A stretch of DNA of 64,000 nucleotides from Pseudomonas fluorescens (GCF_001902145.1 NZ_MRST01000019.1:1-64000), one strand, 5' to 3'. Shown: positions 27,043-37,068, counted from the stretch's first letter. Notes: generated by a model not told the origin, from the letters alone. Made by a program: numbers and translations.

Positions 27043-27141
27043 CCTCGTCGCAACAACGGATAACATCTGCTGCCGTCCCCGCCCACCTGCTGTCGGGAAC
27101 CTCAATTCCAGCATCACCACTCAGGGTCAACACACAATGAG

Positions 27142-28764
27142 ATGACCCACATGAATACGTCTTCGCTATCTGGCGCATACGCCGTCAATCCACAACCCAT
27201 GGCGCCCGTGGAGGCACCTTCCAGCACAACGTCACCGCGACCACCCATCCAGATCAACGCTAAATCTGCCGGGTATGTAGGACCGGACAGGACAGTGGAT
27301 TTCCTGTACTTTTCCAGCCATTCCAGGCTCGCGCCTGATCAGGACCCGCTAGACACAACCCAAAAAAAATACATCAACACCGATGTGTTGCGTCATGACG
27401 CGAACGTAAAGATCTATCAGGAGATAACTTACTCAAGCAAAAACGGCAAGCCGATAGGGGCTACTGGTAATGAATGTGTAATCGAGACAACTGACCGTGC
27501 CGATAAGGTCATTATCAAAAAAGGCCCGGACGACAGTCTGGTCGCCACCATCAATAACATTCCGTATCAACTGAACCTTGCTCGCTCCTCTGACGGAGCT
27601 GAAATCCAGCCCCTGCGCATAAGAACCAAAGGCGGCGACGACTGCGTTGTGATCCACCCAGACGTTAATAACGACATTCGCATTGAACTGGGCGAGGGCA
27701 ATGATTACGCCCGTGCTGGCTCGGGTAATACGCGTCTATATGGGGGCGCAGGGAATGACCGGCTAAAACTGGGCAGCGGCATCGGCATCGCATTTGGTGA
27801 TGATGGCGACGATTTACTCATCGCAGGCTCCGGCAGTGGCATTCTCAAGGGAAACAACGGTAATGACCGCATGCAGTCAGGAGAGGGTTCTGCTGATCGC
27901 CATATCTACATGGACGGTGGTGACGGTCACGACTTTATGATTAGCACCAGCAATGACTCCCCAAACCCGATAGTCATGCATGGAGGCAAAGGTGAAAACC
28001 TGATAGTCACGCAGGGCCCTGCCACGATTTATACCGGGCGCGACAAAAATATTGTCAGGTCCAATAGCGATGACACCGTCATTTATGCCAAGCCTTCGGA
28101 CGAGATTCACCGCACGCCAGGTTCCACGCTCATTCACACGCAATACCGCGAAGCAGGAAAAAGTGGCTATGTCGTTGAAGGCTCTCCCGAGTTCATACAA
28201 TACGTAGAGGACGACATGGAACTGCTGAGAATGTCCCTGCCAGGCAAAAAAATGTTAAGCACTGCCGATAACTCGGCCCAGCGCAATGACTCTCCGGTGC
28301 ACATCACTGAAACGGCTGATGATAACGGCTCTTACATTTTTAATAACGCAGCGGTGCGCAACCACCTGGCTACAGGTAAATCCCTGGAGACCCTTGAACC
28401 AGCAGCCCAGGGCTACATTGCCCACAATCAACGTGGCGCCTTCGCGACGGGCGCACAATTACAATACAACCCCTCCTTCGTGCCTAATGACGAAACTGCT
28501 CCGGTCAACGTCCTATTCCATGAAATGGCCCACGCCTACAATGGGGCCACGGGTACCTTCCTCGAAGGTCAAACAGTCATAGACGAGAATCCTGAGGGCG
28601 AGCCCAACGACGAACGTCAAGCAGTAGGCTTGCCTACAGATGCATTATCGTTCGATTTTGACGATCATCGTGCAACCGAGCCCACGACAAGCAACCCCCC
28701 TGCATTTACTGAAAATGCACTGAAGGAAGAAATGCGCCGCCCACTACGTACGGAATACACCTAG
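27142..28764 (+). CDS. RTX-like repeat protein with C-terminal M91 (NleD/HopH1-type) zinc protease domain
   Basis: A 540-aa protein (or 537 aa from the ATG at 27151). The N-terminal 40 residues are rich in Ser, Thr and Pro with no signal peptide. Residues ~160-250 hold glycine-aspartate repeats like RTX calcium-binding nonapeptides (GEGNDYARAGSG, GGAGNDRLKLGSG, GDDGDDLLIAGSG, GNNGNDRMQSGEG). The C-terminus has the zincin motif HEMAH (460-464), a likely third ligand Glu491 in NDERQAVG, and FTENALKEEMRRPLRTEY, typical of M91 proteases such as NleD and HopH1. Those are type III effectors that cleave host kinases. The gene is visibly richer in A/T than its neighbours, and no secretion genes are nearby, suggesting horizontal gain. 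Delivery route and target are unknown. Confidence 0.75.
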   Translation: MTHMNTSSLSGAYAVNPQPMAPVEAPSSTTSPRPPIQINAKSAGYVGPDRTVDFLYFSSHSRLAPDQDPLDTTQKKYINTDVLRHDANVKIYQEITYSSKNGKPIGATGNECVIETTDRADKVIIKKGPDDSLVATINNIPYQLNLARSSDGAEIQPLRIRTKGGDDCVVIHPDVNNDIRIELGEGNDYARAGSGNTRLYGGAGNDRLKLGSGIGIAFGDDGDDLLIAGSGSGILKGNNGNDRMQSGEGSADRHIYMDGGDGHDFMISTSNDSPNPIVMHGGKGENLIVTQGPATIYTGRDKNIVRSNSDDTVIYAKPSDEIHRTPGSTLIHTQYREAGKSGYVVEGSPEFIQYVEDDMELLRMSLPGKKMLSTADNSAQRNDSPVHITETADDNGSYIFNNAAVRNHLATGKSLETLEPAAQGYIAHNQRGAFATGAQLQYNPSFVPNDETAPVNVLFHEMAHAYNGATGTFLEGQTVIDENPEGEPNDERQAVGLPTDALSFDFDDHRATEPTTSNPPAFTENALKEEMRRPLRTEYT

Positions 28765-29159
28765 ACCGCGCCCCGCGACTCCACGCCCAACTCATCCCAC
28801 ACTGACTCCGCCAGGTGAAACGTCGCGTTCGCCGCCGGGATCCCGCAGTAAATCGCACTCTGCATCAGCACTTCCTTGATCTCGGCGCGGGTCACGCCGT
28901 TGCTGGCGGCGGCACGCAGGTGCAGCTTCAGTTCTTCACTGCGGTTCATGCCGATCAGCATCGCGATGGTGATCAGGCTGCGGGTATGCCGAGGCAGGCC
29001 GGGGCGGGTCCAGATGTCACCCCAGGCGTGGCGGGTGATCATTTCCTGGAACTCGCTGTTGAACTCGGTCAGGGCATTGAGGCTGCGGTTTACATGGGCA
29101 TCGCCCAGTACTTCGCGGCGCACCTGCAGGCCCTCGGCGTAACGTTGTTTCTCGTCCAC
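28761..29159 (-). CDS. pcaC: 4-carboxymuconolactone decarboxylase
   Basis: A 132-aa enzyme of the AhpD-like fold. It converts gamma-carboxymuconolactone to beta-ketoadipate enol-lactone in protocatechuate breakdown. Motifs: RREVLGDAHVNRSL, GDIWTRPGLPRHTRSLITIAML, HLRAAASNGVTRAEIKEVLMQSAIYCGIPAA. It is the last gene of the pcaTBDC group (10-bp gap after pcaD). Its stop codon overlaps that of the convergent RTX/M91 gene within the palindrome CTAG at 28761-28764. Confidence 0.95.
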   Translation of the reverse strand: MDEKQRYAEGLQVRREVLGDAHVNRSLNALTEFNSEFQEMITRHAWGDIWTRPGLPRHTRSLITIAMLIGMNRSEELKLHLRAAASNGVTRAEIKEVLMQSAIYCGIPAANATFHLAESVWDELGVESRGAV

Positions 29160-29169
29160 AAATAGCTCC

Positions 29170-29961
29170 TCAGTGGGCCTGCAAAAATTCGATCACACGG
29201 TTGCTGAACGCAGCACCGGCCTGAACGTTGGACAGGTGCGCCGCATAGAACTCAGCATATTCGGCGCCCCGCACATGGCTCTGGATAAAGTGGCCGCCGG
29301 CTGGCGGCGTCACCGCGTCTTCAGTGCCGGCAATCACCAGGGTCGGCACCGTGATCGAGGACAATTGCTCACGAAAATCCGCATCGCGCACGGCAGCGCA
29401 GTTGGCGGCATACCCCTCGGGCGACGTGGCCGCGAGCATGTCGGTGATCTGCTTGGCCTGGTGTGGGTTGGCGGCGGCAAAATCTGCGGTGAACCAGCGC
29501 GCAATCGACGCATCGCGCAGCGCCACCATCGCGGCTGCGCCATCACGCAGGACCATTTCGATACGGGGGTTCCACACCTCGGGCGTACCGATCTTGGCCG
29601 CGGTGTTACACACCACCAGGCGTTGCAGGCGCTCGCCGGCATGAATGCCCAGCCATTGGCCGATCAAGCCGCCCATGGACAGCCCGCAAAAATGCGCCTT
29701 CTGGATATCCAGCGCATCCAGCAGCGCGATCACGTCTCGACCCAGTTGCTCGATGCTGTAAGGCCCCTCGGTCACCAGGGATTGGCCGTGGCCACGGGTG
29801 TCGAATCGCAGCACACGAAAATGCTCGGTGAAGGCCGGGATCTGGATATCCCACATATGCAGGTCGGTACCCAGGGAATTGGACAGCACCAATACCGGTG
29901 CGTCGGCGGGCCCCTCGAGTTGGTAATGCAGTTCGCCCTCGGCGAGTTGTACAAAAGCCAC
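29170..29961 (-). CDS. pcaD: Beta-ketoadipate enol-lactone hydrolase
   Basis: A 263-aa alpha/beta hydrolase acting on 3-oxoadipate enol-lactone to give beta-ketoadipate. The nucleophile elbow is GLSMGG with Ser95; the acid is in VIAGTEDAVTPP and the base His in HLSNVQAG near the C-terminus. The N-terminus LAEGELHYQLEG and LSNSLGTDLHMWD (oxyanion region) are typical of PcaD. It lies between pcaB and pcaC with gaps of about 10 bp on either side, all on the minus strand. Confidence 0.95.
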   Translation of the reverse strand: MAFVQLAEGELHYQLEGPADAPVLVLSNSLGTDLHMWDIQIPAFTEHFRVLRFDTRGHGQSLVTEGPYSIEQLGRDVIALLDALDIQKAHFCGLSMGGLIGQWLGIHAGERLQRLVVCNTAAKIGTPEVWNPRIEMVLRDGAAAMVALRDASIARWFTADFAAANPHQAKQITDMLAATSPEGYAANCAAVRDADFREQLSSITVPTLVIAGTEDAVTPPAGGHFIQSHVRGAEYAEFYAAHLSNVQAGAAFSNRVIEFLQAH

Positions 29962-29971
29962 AGCGGTCTCC

Positions 29972-31336
29972 TCAGGCAGTCAAAGCAAAATGTTCGGTCA
30001 CCGCACGCGTGACCCAGGTAGACGCCTGGCCCAGGTAGTGGGCCGGGTCGAGCAGGCGATCCAGTTCAGCCGCCGACAGCTCGGCGGTGACGTGCGGCTC
30101 ATCCGCCAGTACCGCGCGCAAATGGCGCTGCTCGGCGACCGCACGTTTACAGCACTGCTCCAGCAGATGGTGCGCGGTGTCGCGGCCCACGCGTTGGGCG
30201 AGCACGATACTCACCGCTTCGGCCAGCACCAGGCCCTGGGTCAGGTCGAGGTTCTGCGCCATGCGTTCGGCATTCACCTCCAGCCCTTCACTGACCAGCA
30301 GTGCCTGGTGCAAGGCACCGGACACCAAGCGGCAAATCTCGGGCAAGGTCTCCCATTCGGCGTGCCACAACCCCAGGCTGCGTTCGTGTTCCTGGGGCAT
30401 GGCGCTGAACATCGTCCCCACCAGGCCCGGTACGCGGGTGGCCGCGCTGATCAGCACCGCGGCGCCCACCGGGTTACGCTTGTGCGGCATGGTGGACGAA
30501 CCGCCCTTGCCCGGCGCCGAAGGCTCGAACACCTCCGCCGCTTCGGTCTGCATCAACAGGCTGATATCGCGGCCCAACTTGCCGAGGCTGCCGGCGATCA
30601 GGCCGAGCAGGCTGGCAAACTCCACCAGGCGATCACGCTGGGTGTGCCAGGGTTGCTCCGGCAAGCCCAGTTGCAACTCGGCCGCCAAGGCCTCAGCCAC
30701 AGGCATGGCGTGTTCGCCGAGGGCCGCCAAAGTGCCCGACGCGCCGCCAAATTGCAGCACCAACAAGCGTGGTTTCAATTCGGCCAGGCGCTGGCGACTG
30801 CGCGTCACCGCGCCCAGCCAACCGGCGATTTTCATCCCCAGGGTGACCGGCGTCGCGTGCTGCAACCAGGTGCGCCCGGCCAACGGCACGGTGGCGTAAC
30901 GCTGGGCCTGGGCGGCCAACACCTCCCCCAGGCGAGCCAGGTCGGCCTCGATCAGTTCCACCCCACGGCGCAGTTGCAGCACCAGGCCCGTGTCCATCAC
31001 GTCCTGACTGGTTGCGCCCAGGTGTACATAACGCTCGGCGTCGGCGTCCTCACTGGCGATCAACTTGCCCAACGCCTTCACCAATGGAATCGCCGAGTTG
31101 CCCGCCGTGGCAATCGCGCTGCCAAGGGTATCCACGTCATACAGCGACGCCAGACACGCCTGGGCAATCGGTGCGACGGCGGCCTGGGGAATCAACCCTA
31201 CCTGGGCCTGCGCCCGAGCCAGTGCGGCTTCGAAATCCAGCATGCCCTGCAAGCGCCCCTGGTCACAGAACACCTCGGCCATGCTGTCAGCAGTGAAATA
31301 AGCGTCGAACAGTTGATTGCTCGTGCGCAACGTCAT
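29972..31336 (-). CDS. pcaB: 3-carboxy-cis,cis-muconate cycloisomerase
   Basis: A 454-aa member of the fumarase/argininosuccinate lyase superfamily. It lactonises 3-carboxymuconate to gamma-carboxymuconolactone. The superfamily signature GSSTMPHKRNP lies at 279-289, with LGATSQDVMDTGLVLQLRR (residues 107-125) supplying further active-site residues. It is in the pcaT-B-D-C run with short gaps. Length is normal for PcaB. Confidence 0.95.
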   Translation of the reverse strand: MTLRTSNQLFDAYFTADSMAEVFCDQGRLQGMLDFEAALARAQAQVGLIPQAAVAPIAQACLASLYDVDTLGSAIATAGNSAIPLVKALGKLIASEDADAERYVHLGATSQDVMDTGLVLQLRRGVELIEADLARLGEVLAAQAQRYATVPLAGRTWLQHATPVTLGMKIAGWLGAVTRSRQRLAELKPRLLVLQFGGASGTLAALGEHAMPVAEALAAELQLGLPEQPWHTQRDRLVEFASLLGLIAGSLGKLGRDISLLMQTEAAEVFEPSAPGKGGSSTMPHKRNPVGAAVLISAATRVPGLVGTMFSAMPQEHERSLGLWHAEWETLPEICRLVSGALHQALLVSEGLEVNAERMAQNLDLTQGLVLAEAVSIVLAQRVGRDTAHHLLEQCCKRAVAEQRHLRAVLADEPHVTAELSAAELDRLLDPAHYLGQASTWVTRAVTEHFALTA

Positions 31337-31346
31337 AACTCATCCC

Positions 31347-32642
31347 TTACAGATCGTGATGCAGGTACGCCGCCTGTTTCGGCAGGCGCAAGCTGAACAG
31401 GAAGGCCACCGCCATCATCGCGGTGACGTACCAATAAAAGGTGTTTTCCATGCCGATGGATTTGAGGCTCAGCGCAACCACTTCTGCCGAACCGCCAAAC
31501 ACCGCGTTAGCCACCGCGTACGCCAGGCCCACACCCAAGGCACGCACCTGCGGCGGGAACATCTCCGCTTTGACCAGGCCGCTGATGGAGGTGTAGAAGC
31601 TGACAATCGCCAAGGCCAGGGTGATCAGCACAAATGCCAAAAACGGGCTGGTCACGGTTTTCAAGGTCAGCAGGATCGGCACGGTGAACAGCGTGCCAAG
31701 GCCGGCAAACCAGAGCATCGAATTACGCCGGCCAATCTTGTCGGCCAACATGCCGAACAACGGCTGCATACACATGTACAGGAACAGCGCGCCGGTCATG
31801 ATGTAGCTCGACGTCTTGGCGTGCATGCCCACGGTATTCACCAGGTACTTCTGCATGTAGGTGGTGAAGGTGTAGAAAATCAGCGAGCCGCCGGCGGTGT
31901 AGCCCAGCACCGTGATGAAGGCTTTGCCGTGGTCGCGAAACAGCGCGACGATACTGCCGGCGTCCTTGTCTTCGCGCATTTCCTTGCTGGTGGTTTCTTT
32001 CAGGGTGCGACGCAGCAGTAGGGAGATCACGGCGGCTATGGCGCCGATCACAAACGGGATGCGCCAGCCCCAGGCACGCAGTTCTTCTTCGGTGAGGATC
32101 TGTTGCAGGATCACCACCACCAGCACCGCCAGCAACTGGCCGCCAATCAGGGTCACGTACTGGAACGAAGCAAAGAAGCCACGCTGGCCCTTGAGCGCGA
32201 CTTCACTCATGTAAGTGGCCGTGGTGCCGTATTCGCCGCCCACCGACAAGCCCTGGAACAGCCGCGCCACCAACAGCAACGCCGGCGCCCAGGCACCGAT
32301 GGCGTTGTAGGTGGGCAAGAAAGCGATAACCAGGGAGCCGCCGCACATCATCAGCACCGAGATCATCATCGAGTTCTTGCGCCCGTGCTTGTCGGCCACC
32401 CGGCCAAACAACCAGCCACCGATCGGTCGCATCAGGAACCCGGCGGCAAACACACCGGCGGTGTTGAGCAACTGCACCGTGGGGTCGTCCGAGGGGAAAA
32501 ACGCCGGAGCAAAATAAATCGCGCAGAAGGCATAGACGTAGAAGTCGAACCATTCGACCAGGTTGCCGGAGGACGCACCGACAATCGCAAAGATCCGTTT
32601 GCTGCGTTCTTCTCCGGTGTAGTGGCTGGTTTTTGTTGTCAT
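31347..32642 (-). CDS. pcaT: MHS-type MFS transporter, dicarboxylate/beta-ketoadipate (PcaT)
   Basis: A 431-aa, 12-helix permease of the metabolite:H+ symporter branch: [64 protein letters not shown]. Its place just upstream of pcaBDC identifies it as PcaT, described in P. putida as a beta-ketoadipate transporter. It may also carry related dicarboxylates such as alpha-ketoglutarate. A REPIN separates it from the upstream pcaHG, and no PcaR-like operator was found directly before it. Confidence 0.88.
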   Translation of the reverse strand: MTTKTSHYTGEERSKRIFAIVGASSGNLVEWFDFYVYAFCAIYFAPAFFPSDDPTVQLLNTAGVFAAGFLMRPIGGWLFGRVADKHGRKNSMMISVLMMCGGSLVIAFLPTYNAIGAWAPALLLVARLFQGLSVGGEYGTTATYMSEVALKGQRGFFASFQYVTLIGGQLLAVLVVVILQQILTEEELRAWGWRIPFVIGAIAAVISLLLRRTLKETTSKEMREDKDAGSIVALFRDHGKAFITVLGYTAGGSLIFYTFTTYMQKYLVNTVGMHAKTSSYIMTGALFLYMCMQPLFGMLADKIGRRNSMLWFAGLGTLFTVPILLTLKTVTSPFLAFVLITLALAIVSFYTSISGLVKAEMFPPQVRALGVGLAYAVANAVFGGSAEVVALSLKSIGMENTFYWYVTAMMAVAFLFSLRLPKQAAYLHHDL

Positions 32643-32742
32643 GTTTTTTACTCAGTGGGAACGGTTATAGCCTAGACATACTTTGCAACAACCCTGTTCC
32701 GCAAGCAGACTTTTGGATAGGTGGAGCCTGAAGCCTTACCCC

Positions 32743-32842
32743 TGTAGGAGCGAGCTTGCTCGCGAAAAACCTGAGAGCGCCGCGTTCATTCAAGCTGACC
32801 GCGTTATCGTTGGCGATTTTCGCGAGCAAGCTCGCTCCTACA
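32743..32842. repeat. REPIN, GTAGGAGCGAGCTTGCTCGCGAA family (copy D)
   Basis: Inverted REP pair with the common spacer, more diverged (GCCGCGTTCATTCAAGCTG, TTATCGTTGGCGATTTTCGC). It lies between pcaT and pcaG and ends 8 bp before the pcaG stop. Confidence 0.95.
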
Positions 32843-32850
32843 AGGACCGG

Positions 32851-33417
32851 TCAATAGTCGAAGAACACCGTTTCCTTATCTGTGCCCTGCAAAATCACAT
32901 TCCACTGATAAACCCCTGCCGCATCCGCCTGGGCAATCAAGGTGCCACGACGTTCTGCCGGCACACACGCCAGCAACGGGTCATCGCCGTTCAAGGCCTC
33001 ACCGTCAAAATAAATCCGCGTCAGCAAGTGCTTCACCAACCCACGGGCAAACACCAGCACCACCAAGTGCGGCGCCTGGGTGGTGCCCTTGAGCCCCGGC
33101 ACGCTGCCCGGCTTGATGGTGGTAAAGCGGAAACGCCCTTCGGCATCCACCGGCACGCGGCCAAAGCCTTCGAAGTTCGGGTCTAGCGCTTTGTCCTGTT
33201 CGTCTTCGGGGTGGGCATATTTGCCGGCGGCATTGGCTTGCCAGACTTCCAGCATGGCGTCGTTGACGACATCACCGTTGCCGTCCACCACTTGCCCGCT
33301 GATCGCCACGCGTTCGCCGAGGGTGGCGGTGACGGTCAGGTCTTCACGGTTCAGCCAGGTCAGGCCGATGTGGTAATACGGCCCGACGGTGTGGGACGTG
33401 GTCGCGTTGAGTGTCAT
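32851..33417 (-). CDS. pcaG: Protocatechuate 3,4-dioxygenase alpha subunit
   Basis: A 188-aa intradiol dioxygenase subunit. It pairs with PcaH to open protocatechuate between the two hydroxyls, giving 3-carboxy-cis,cis-muconate. The start at 33415-33417 (GGAGAAATGAG upstream) begins TLNATTSHTVGPYYHIGL, the normal PcaG N-terminus; an upstream in-frame start would lie inside pcaH. LEVWQANAAGKYAHP and FEGFGRVPVDAEGRF are family motifs. The alpha subunit lacks the iron ligands, as expected. The gene begins 1 bp after the pcaH stop. Confidence 0.95.
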   Translation of the reverse strand: MTLNATTSHTVGPYYHIGLTWLNREDLTVTATLGERVAISGQVVDGNGDVVNDAMLEVWQANAAGKYAHPEDEQDKALDPNFEGFGRVPVDAEGRFRFTTIKPGSVPGLKGTTQAPHLVVLVFARGLVKHLLTRIYFDGEALNGDDPLLACVPAERRGTLIAQADAAGVYQWNVILQGTDKETVFFDY

Positions 33418-33418
33418 C

Positions 33419-34123
33419 TCATTTCTCCATCGGCGTGGCGTCGCGGCCGCGCAGGACGATGTCCCAGCGGTAGCCGAGGGCATAGGAAGGAATGGTTTTT
33501 TCCAGGTCGAAGCTAGCGATCAAGCGTTGCTTGGCGCTGGTATCCGGCACGCAGTTGTAGATCGGGTCGTACTCCAGCAACGGATCGCCCGGGAAATACA
33601 TTTGCGTCACCAAGCGCGTCAGCACACTGGGGCCGAACAGCGAAAAGTGGATATGCGCCGGGCGCCAGGCGTTGTGGTGGTTGCCCCACGGGTAGGCGCC
33701 GGGCTTGATGGTCTGGAATTGGTACCAGCCGTCGGCGTCGGTGACGGTGCGCCCGGTGCCGGTGAAATTCGGGTCCAGGGGCGCATAGTGCAGGTCGCGC
33801 TTATGGTTGTAGCGGCCGGCGGCATTGGCCTGCCAGATCTCCACGAGGATGCCCGGCACTGGCAATCCGTTTTCGTCCAGCACACGGCCATGAATGATGA
33901 TGCGCTCGCCTTGCGGCTCGCCCTCGTGCTGGGCTGTCAGGTCGTTGTCCTTCTCATTGATACGTTCGGCGCCGATGGTCGGGCCGGTGATTTCCGACAA
34001 GGAATGGGGCAGGAACACCAAAGGCTGGGACGGCGAACGCAGGTTCGTCGACTGGTAGGCCGGGTGCAGGTAATCAGGTTGAGTGCCCGCTTGCGGGCGC
34101 CGATAACCGGGCTTGTCACTCAT
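33419..34123 (-). CDS. pcaH: Protocatechuate 3,4-dioxygenase beta subunit
   Basis: A 234-aa catalytic subunit carrying the non-heme Fe(III) site. The four expected ligands are all present with family spacing: Tyr105 (GRYNHKRD), Tyr144 (GAYPWGNHH), His157 and His159 (RPAHIHFSLFG). LVEIWQANAAGRYNH and the N-terminal YRRPQAGTQPDYLHPAY also mark PcaH. It lies between pcaF and pcaG, which is unusual beside the more common separate pcaHG operon, and is expressed in the same direction as pcaIJF. Confidence 0.96.
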   Translation of the reverse strand: MSDKPGYRRPQAGTQPDYLHPAYQSTNLRSPSQPLVFLPHSLSEITGPTIGAERINEKDNDLTAQHEGEPQGERIIIHGRVLDENGLPVPGILVEIWQANAAGRYNHKRDLHYAPLDPNFTGTGRTVTDADGWYQFQTIKPGAYPWGNHHNAWRPAHIHFSLFGPSVLTRLVTQMYFPGDPLLEYDPIYNCVPDTSAKQRLIASFDLEKTIPSYALGYRWDIVLRGRDATPMEK

Positions 34124-34144
34124 GGAGCAATCCTCTTTTATTGA

Positions 34145-35344
34145 TCAGACGCGTTCAATCGCCAGGGCCAAGCCTTGGCCGACGCCCACGCACATGGTCG
34201 CCAGGCCTTTGCGACCTCCGGTTTTTTCCAACTGGTGCAGGGCCGTCAGTACCAACCGCGCACCACTCATCCCCAAGGGGTGACCGAGGGCAATGGCGCC
34301 GCCGTTGGGGTTGACCTGGGGCGCATCGTCCGCAATACCCAGCTCGCGCAGCACCGCCAGGCCTTGGCTGGCGAAGGCTTCGTTGAGTTCGATCACATCA
34401 AAGTCGGTGACCGCCAACCCCAGGCGCTCCACCAGTTTGCGCACCGCCGGCACCGGGCCGATGCCCATCACACGCGGGGCGACACCGGCGCTGGCCATGC
34501 CCAGCACACGGGCGCGAGCGGTGAGGCCGTGTTGCTTGACGGCCTCGGCGCTGGCGAGGATCAGCGCGGCGGCGCCATCGTTGACGCCAGAGGCATTGCC
34601 GGCGGTGACGGTCTTGTCCGCGCCGTTGACCGGTTTGAGCTTGGCCAGGGCTTCCAACGTGGTGTCCCGTGGGTGTTCATCGTGTTCCACCAGGGTCTCG
34701 CCTTTTTTATGGGCGACCCGCACCGGAACGATTTCCTCGGCAAAGAACCCGGCGGCCTGGGCGGCGGCGGTGCGTTGCTGGCTGCGCAGGGCGAAAGCGT
34801 CCTGGTCGGCGCGGGAAACCTGGTAGTCATCGGCCACGTTATCGGCGGTCTGCGGCATGGCATCCACGCCGTACTGGGCCTTCATCAGCGGGTTGATAAA
34901 GCGCCAGCCAATGGTGGTGTCTTCCAACTTCATGTTGCGCGAGAACGCCGCGTCGGCCTTGCCCATCACAAACGGAGCACGGGACATCGACTCGACGCCA
35001 CCGGCAATTGCCAGCTCCATTTCACCGCTGGCAATCGCACGAAAGGCGGTGCCGATGGCATCCATGCCCGAGGCGCACAGGCGGTTGAGGGTCACACCAG
35101 GAATGCTTTCCGGCAGCCCCGCCAGCAGCAACGCCATGCGTGCCACGTTGCGGTTATCTTCACCTGCCTGGTTGGCGCAGCCGAGGAAGACTTCGTCTAC
35201 GGCGCTCCAGTCCACCGACGGGTTGCGCTCGATCAGCGCCTTGATCGGCAGTGCCGCCAGGTCGTCGGCACGCACCGTAGACAGGCCACCGCCGAAACGG
35301 CCGATAGGCGTGCGAATGGCATCACAGATAAAAACCTCGCGCAT
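34145..35344 (-). CDS. pcaF: Beta-ketoadipyl-CoA thiolase
   Basis: A 399-aa thiolase that splits beta-ketoadipyl-CoA into acetyl-CoA and succinyl-CoA, the last step of the pathway. The active-site Cys90 is in [18 protein letters not shown]; the His and second Cys motifs are [16 protein letters not shown] and MCVGVGQG. The start overlaps the pcaJ stop by 1 bp at 35344. Length is typical. It forms part of a pcaI-J-F-H-G run. Confidence 0.95.
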   Translation of the reverse strand: MREVFICDAIRTPIGRFGGGLSTVRADDLAALPIKALIERNPSVDWSAVDEVFLGCANQAGEDNRNVARMALLLAGLPESIPGVTLNRLCASGMDAIGTAFRAIASGEMELAIAGGVESMSRAPFVMGKADAAFSRNMKLEDTTIGWRFINPLMKAQYGVDAMPQTADNVADDYQVSRADQDAFALRSQQRTAAAQAAGFFAEEIVPVRVAHKKGETLVEHDEHPRDTTLEALAKLKPVNGADKTVTAGNASGVNDGAAALILASAEAVKQHGLTARARVLGMASAGVAPRVMGIGPVPAVRKLVERLGLAVTDFDVIELNEAFASQGLAVLRELGIADDAPQVNPNGGAIALGHPLGMSGARLVLTALHQLEKTGGRKGLATMCVGVGQGLALAIERV

Positions 35345-36123
35345 CAGGCTTCTCCCGGTGCTTGGCCGTGGGCAGCCGCGGTGCGCGCTTCGAGGTCACG
35401 CAGGGCGGTCAGTTCAGTCTCGGTGGGTTCAGCGGTGGTGTTCACCTGGTCGGCAAAGCGAATCGCCCAGCCGGTGGCGGCGACCACTTGCTCACGGGTT
35501 ACGCCCGGATGCAGTGCAGTGACCACGAACTCATGGCTGCCCTCCTCCGGCTCCATGATGCACAGGTCGGTAATGATGCCCACCGGGCCGGCGCCGGGCA
35601 GACCCAGACGCTTGCGTGAGTCGCCACCTTCGCCGTGGCCGACGGAGGTGATGAAGTCCAGTTTGTCCACAAACGAACGGGACGACTGCTTAAGGATGAT
35701 CAACACGCTCTTGGCGGAACCTGCGATTTCCGGCGCGCCACCGGCACCCGGCAAACGCACTTTGGGCTGGTGATAATCCCCCACCACGGTGGTATTGATA
35801 TTGCCGAAACGGTCGACCTGGGCCGCACCGAGAAAGCCGACATCAATGCGCCCGCCCTGCAACCAGTAGCGAAAGATCTCACCGGTGGGCACCACGGTGT
35901 CGGCGGTCTCCGCCAGCTCGCCATCACCGATGGACAGTGGCAACACGCTGGGCTTGGCCCCAATCGGGCCCGACTCGTAGATCAGCACCACATCCGGCGA
36001 AGACGTCAGGCGCGCCAGGTTGGCCGCCTTGGATGGCAGGCCGATGCCGACGAAGCACACCGAGCCGTTCTTGAGGCGGCGCGCGGCGGCGACGGTCATC
36101 ATTTCGTTGGTGGAGTAAGCCAT
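35344..36123 (-). CDS. pcaJ: 3-oxoadipate CoA-transferase beta subunit
   Basis: A 259-aa subunit of the succinyl-CoA:3-oxoadipate CoA-transferase, which activates beta-ketoadipate. The motif [12 protein letters not shown] holds the Glu expected to form the enzyme-CoA thioester. [24 protein letters not shown] and the late [13 protein letters not shown] segment are typical. It overlaps pcaI by 1 bp at 36123 and pcaF by 1 bp at 35344, showing tight coupling. The C-terminus carries a longer tail, [15 protein letters not shown]. Confidence 0.93.
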   Translation of the reverse strand: MAYSTNEMMTVAAARRLKNGSVCFVGIGLPSKAANLARLTSSPDVVLIYESGPIGAKPSVLPLSIGDGELAETADTVVPTGEIFRYWLQGGRIDVGFLGAAQVDRFGNINTTVVGDYHQPKVRLPGAGGAPEIAGSAKSVLIILKQSSRSFVDKLDFITSVGHGEGGDSRKRLGLPGAGPVGIITDLCIMEPEEGSHEFVVTALHPGVTREQVVAATGWAIRFADQVNTTAEPTETELTALRDLEARTAAAHGQAPGEA

Positions 36124-36980
36124 TACTTAGCCTCCTGCGCGGCGGCCAGCTTGGCCTGGAATTCACTGAAGTCGGCAGTGCCGTGGATGTATTCGTCGAT
36201 CCAGGCGGTAAAGGTGCCACGGTCGCGGGCAATCGGGTCCCACGCCTGGTAGAAGCGGTTATCCCGTTCGTTGTAACCGTGCGCGTAGGACGGATGGGCA
36301 CCACCGGGTACGTGACACACCGCCGTCAGCGCCCAGGTCGGCAGCACGCAGCTGTTCATCGGCGCGTTCAGGTCGTCGACGATTTCCTCGACGGTGACGA
36401 TGCAACGCTTGGCCGCCAGGGCCGCTTCCTTTTGCACCCCGAGAATGCCCCAGAGCAGCACGTTGCCTTTGCGATCGGCTTTCTGCGCATGAATCACCGT
36501 AATGTCCGGACGCACCGACGGCACCGCCGCCAGCACTTCTCCGGTGAAGGGGCAGGTGACGGTCTTGATCAGCGGGTTGACCTTGGGCAAGTCGGAACCG
36601 GCGTAGGCACGCAACACCGCGAACGGGAGGCCAGAAGCACCAGCGACGTAGGCATTGGCCAGGTCGGCGTGGCTGTGCTCTTCGATCTCCAGCGCTTGCG
36701 GCCATTGTTTCTCTACCGCGTCGCGCAGCCGATGCAGGGAACCCACGCCCGGGTTGCCGCCCCAGGAGAAAATCAACTTGCGCGCACAGCCGGCACCGAT
36801 CAACTGGTCGTAGATCAGGTCAGGCGTCATGCGCACCAGTGTCAGGTCTTTCTTGCCCTGACGAATGATTTCATGGCCTGCGGCCGTAGGGATCAGGTGG
36901 GTGAAGCCTTCGAGGGCGACGGTATCGCCGTCGTTCACGAAGCGCTTGACCGCATCACGCAGGGTGAGGATTTCAGCCAT
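36123..36980 (-). CDS. pcaI: 3-oxoadipate CoA-transferase alpha subunit
   Basis: A 285-aa subunit. The ATG at 36978-36980 gives MAEILTLRDAVKRFVNDGDT and is preferred over an upstream in-frame ATG that would start inside the operator region. GFTHLIPTAAGHEIIRQGKKDL and FSWGGNPGVGSLHRLRDA are alpha-subunit motifs. It is first in pcaIJFHG and has twin PcaR-like operators 89-112 bp upstream. Confidence 0.93.
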   Translation of the reverse strand: MAEILTLRDAVKRFVNDGDTVALEGFTHLIPTAAGHEIIRQGKKDLTLVRMTPDLIYDQLIGAGCARKLIFSWGGNPGVGSLHRLRDAVEKQWPQALEIEEHSHADLANAYVAGASGLPFAVLRAYAGSDLPKVNPLIKTVTCPFTGEVLAAVPSVRPDITVIHAQKADRKGNVLLWGILGVQKEAALAAKRCIVTVEEIVDDLNAPMNSCVLPTWALTAVCHVPGGAHPSYAHGYNERDNRFYQAWDPIARDRGTFTAWIDEYIHGTADFSEFQAKLAAAQEAK

Positions 36981-37068
36981 GGGGGTTGGGCTCCCGGTGT
37001 TGATCGAAAAAGGCGCTGAGGTGGCGCCGAAGTGCCTGAAGATTAAGCCGGGGAAATGGGCCAAACAA

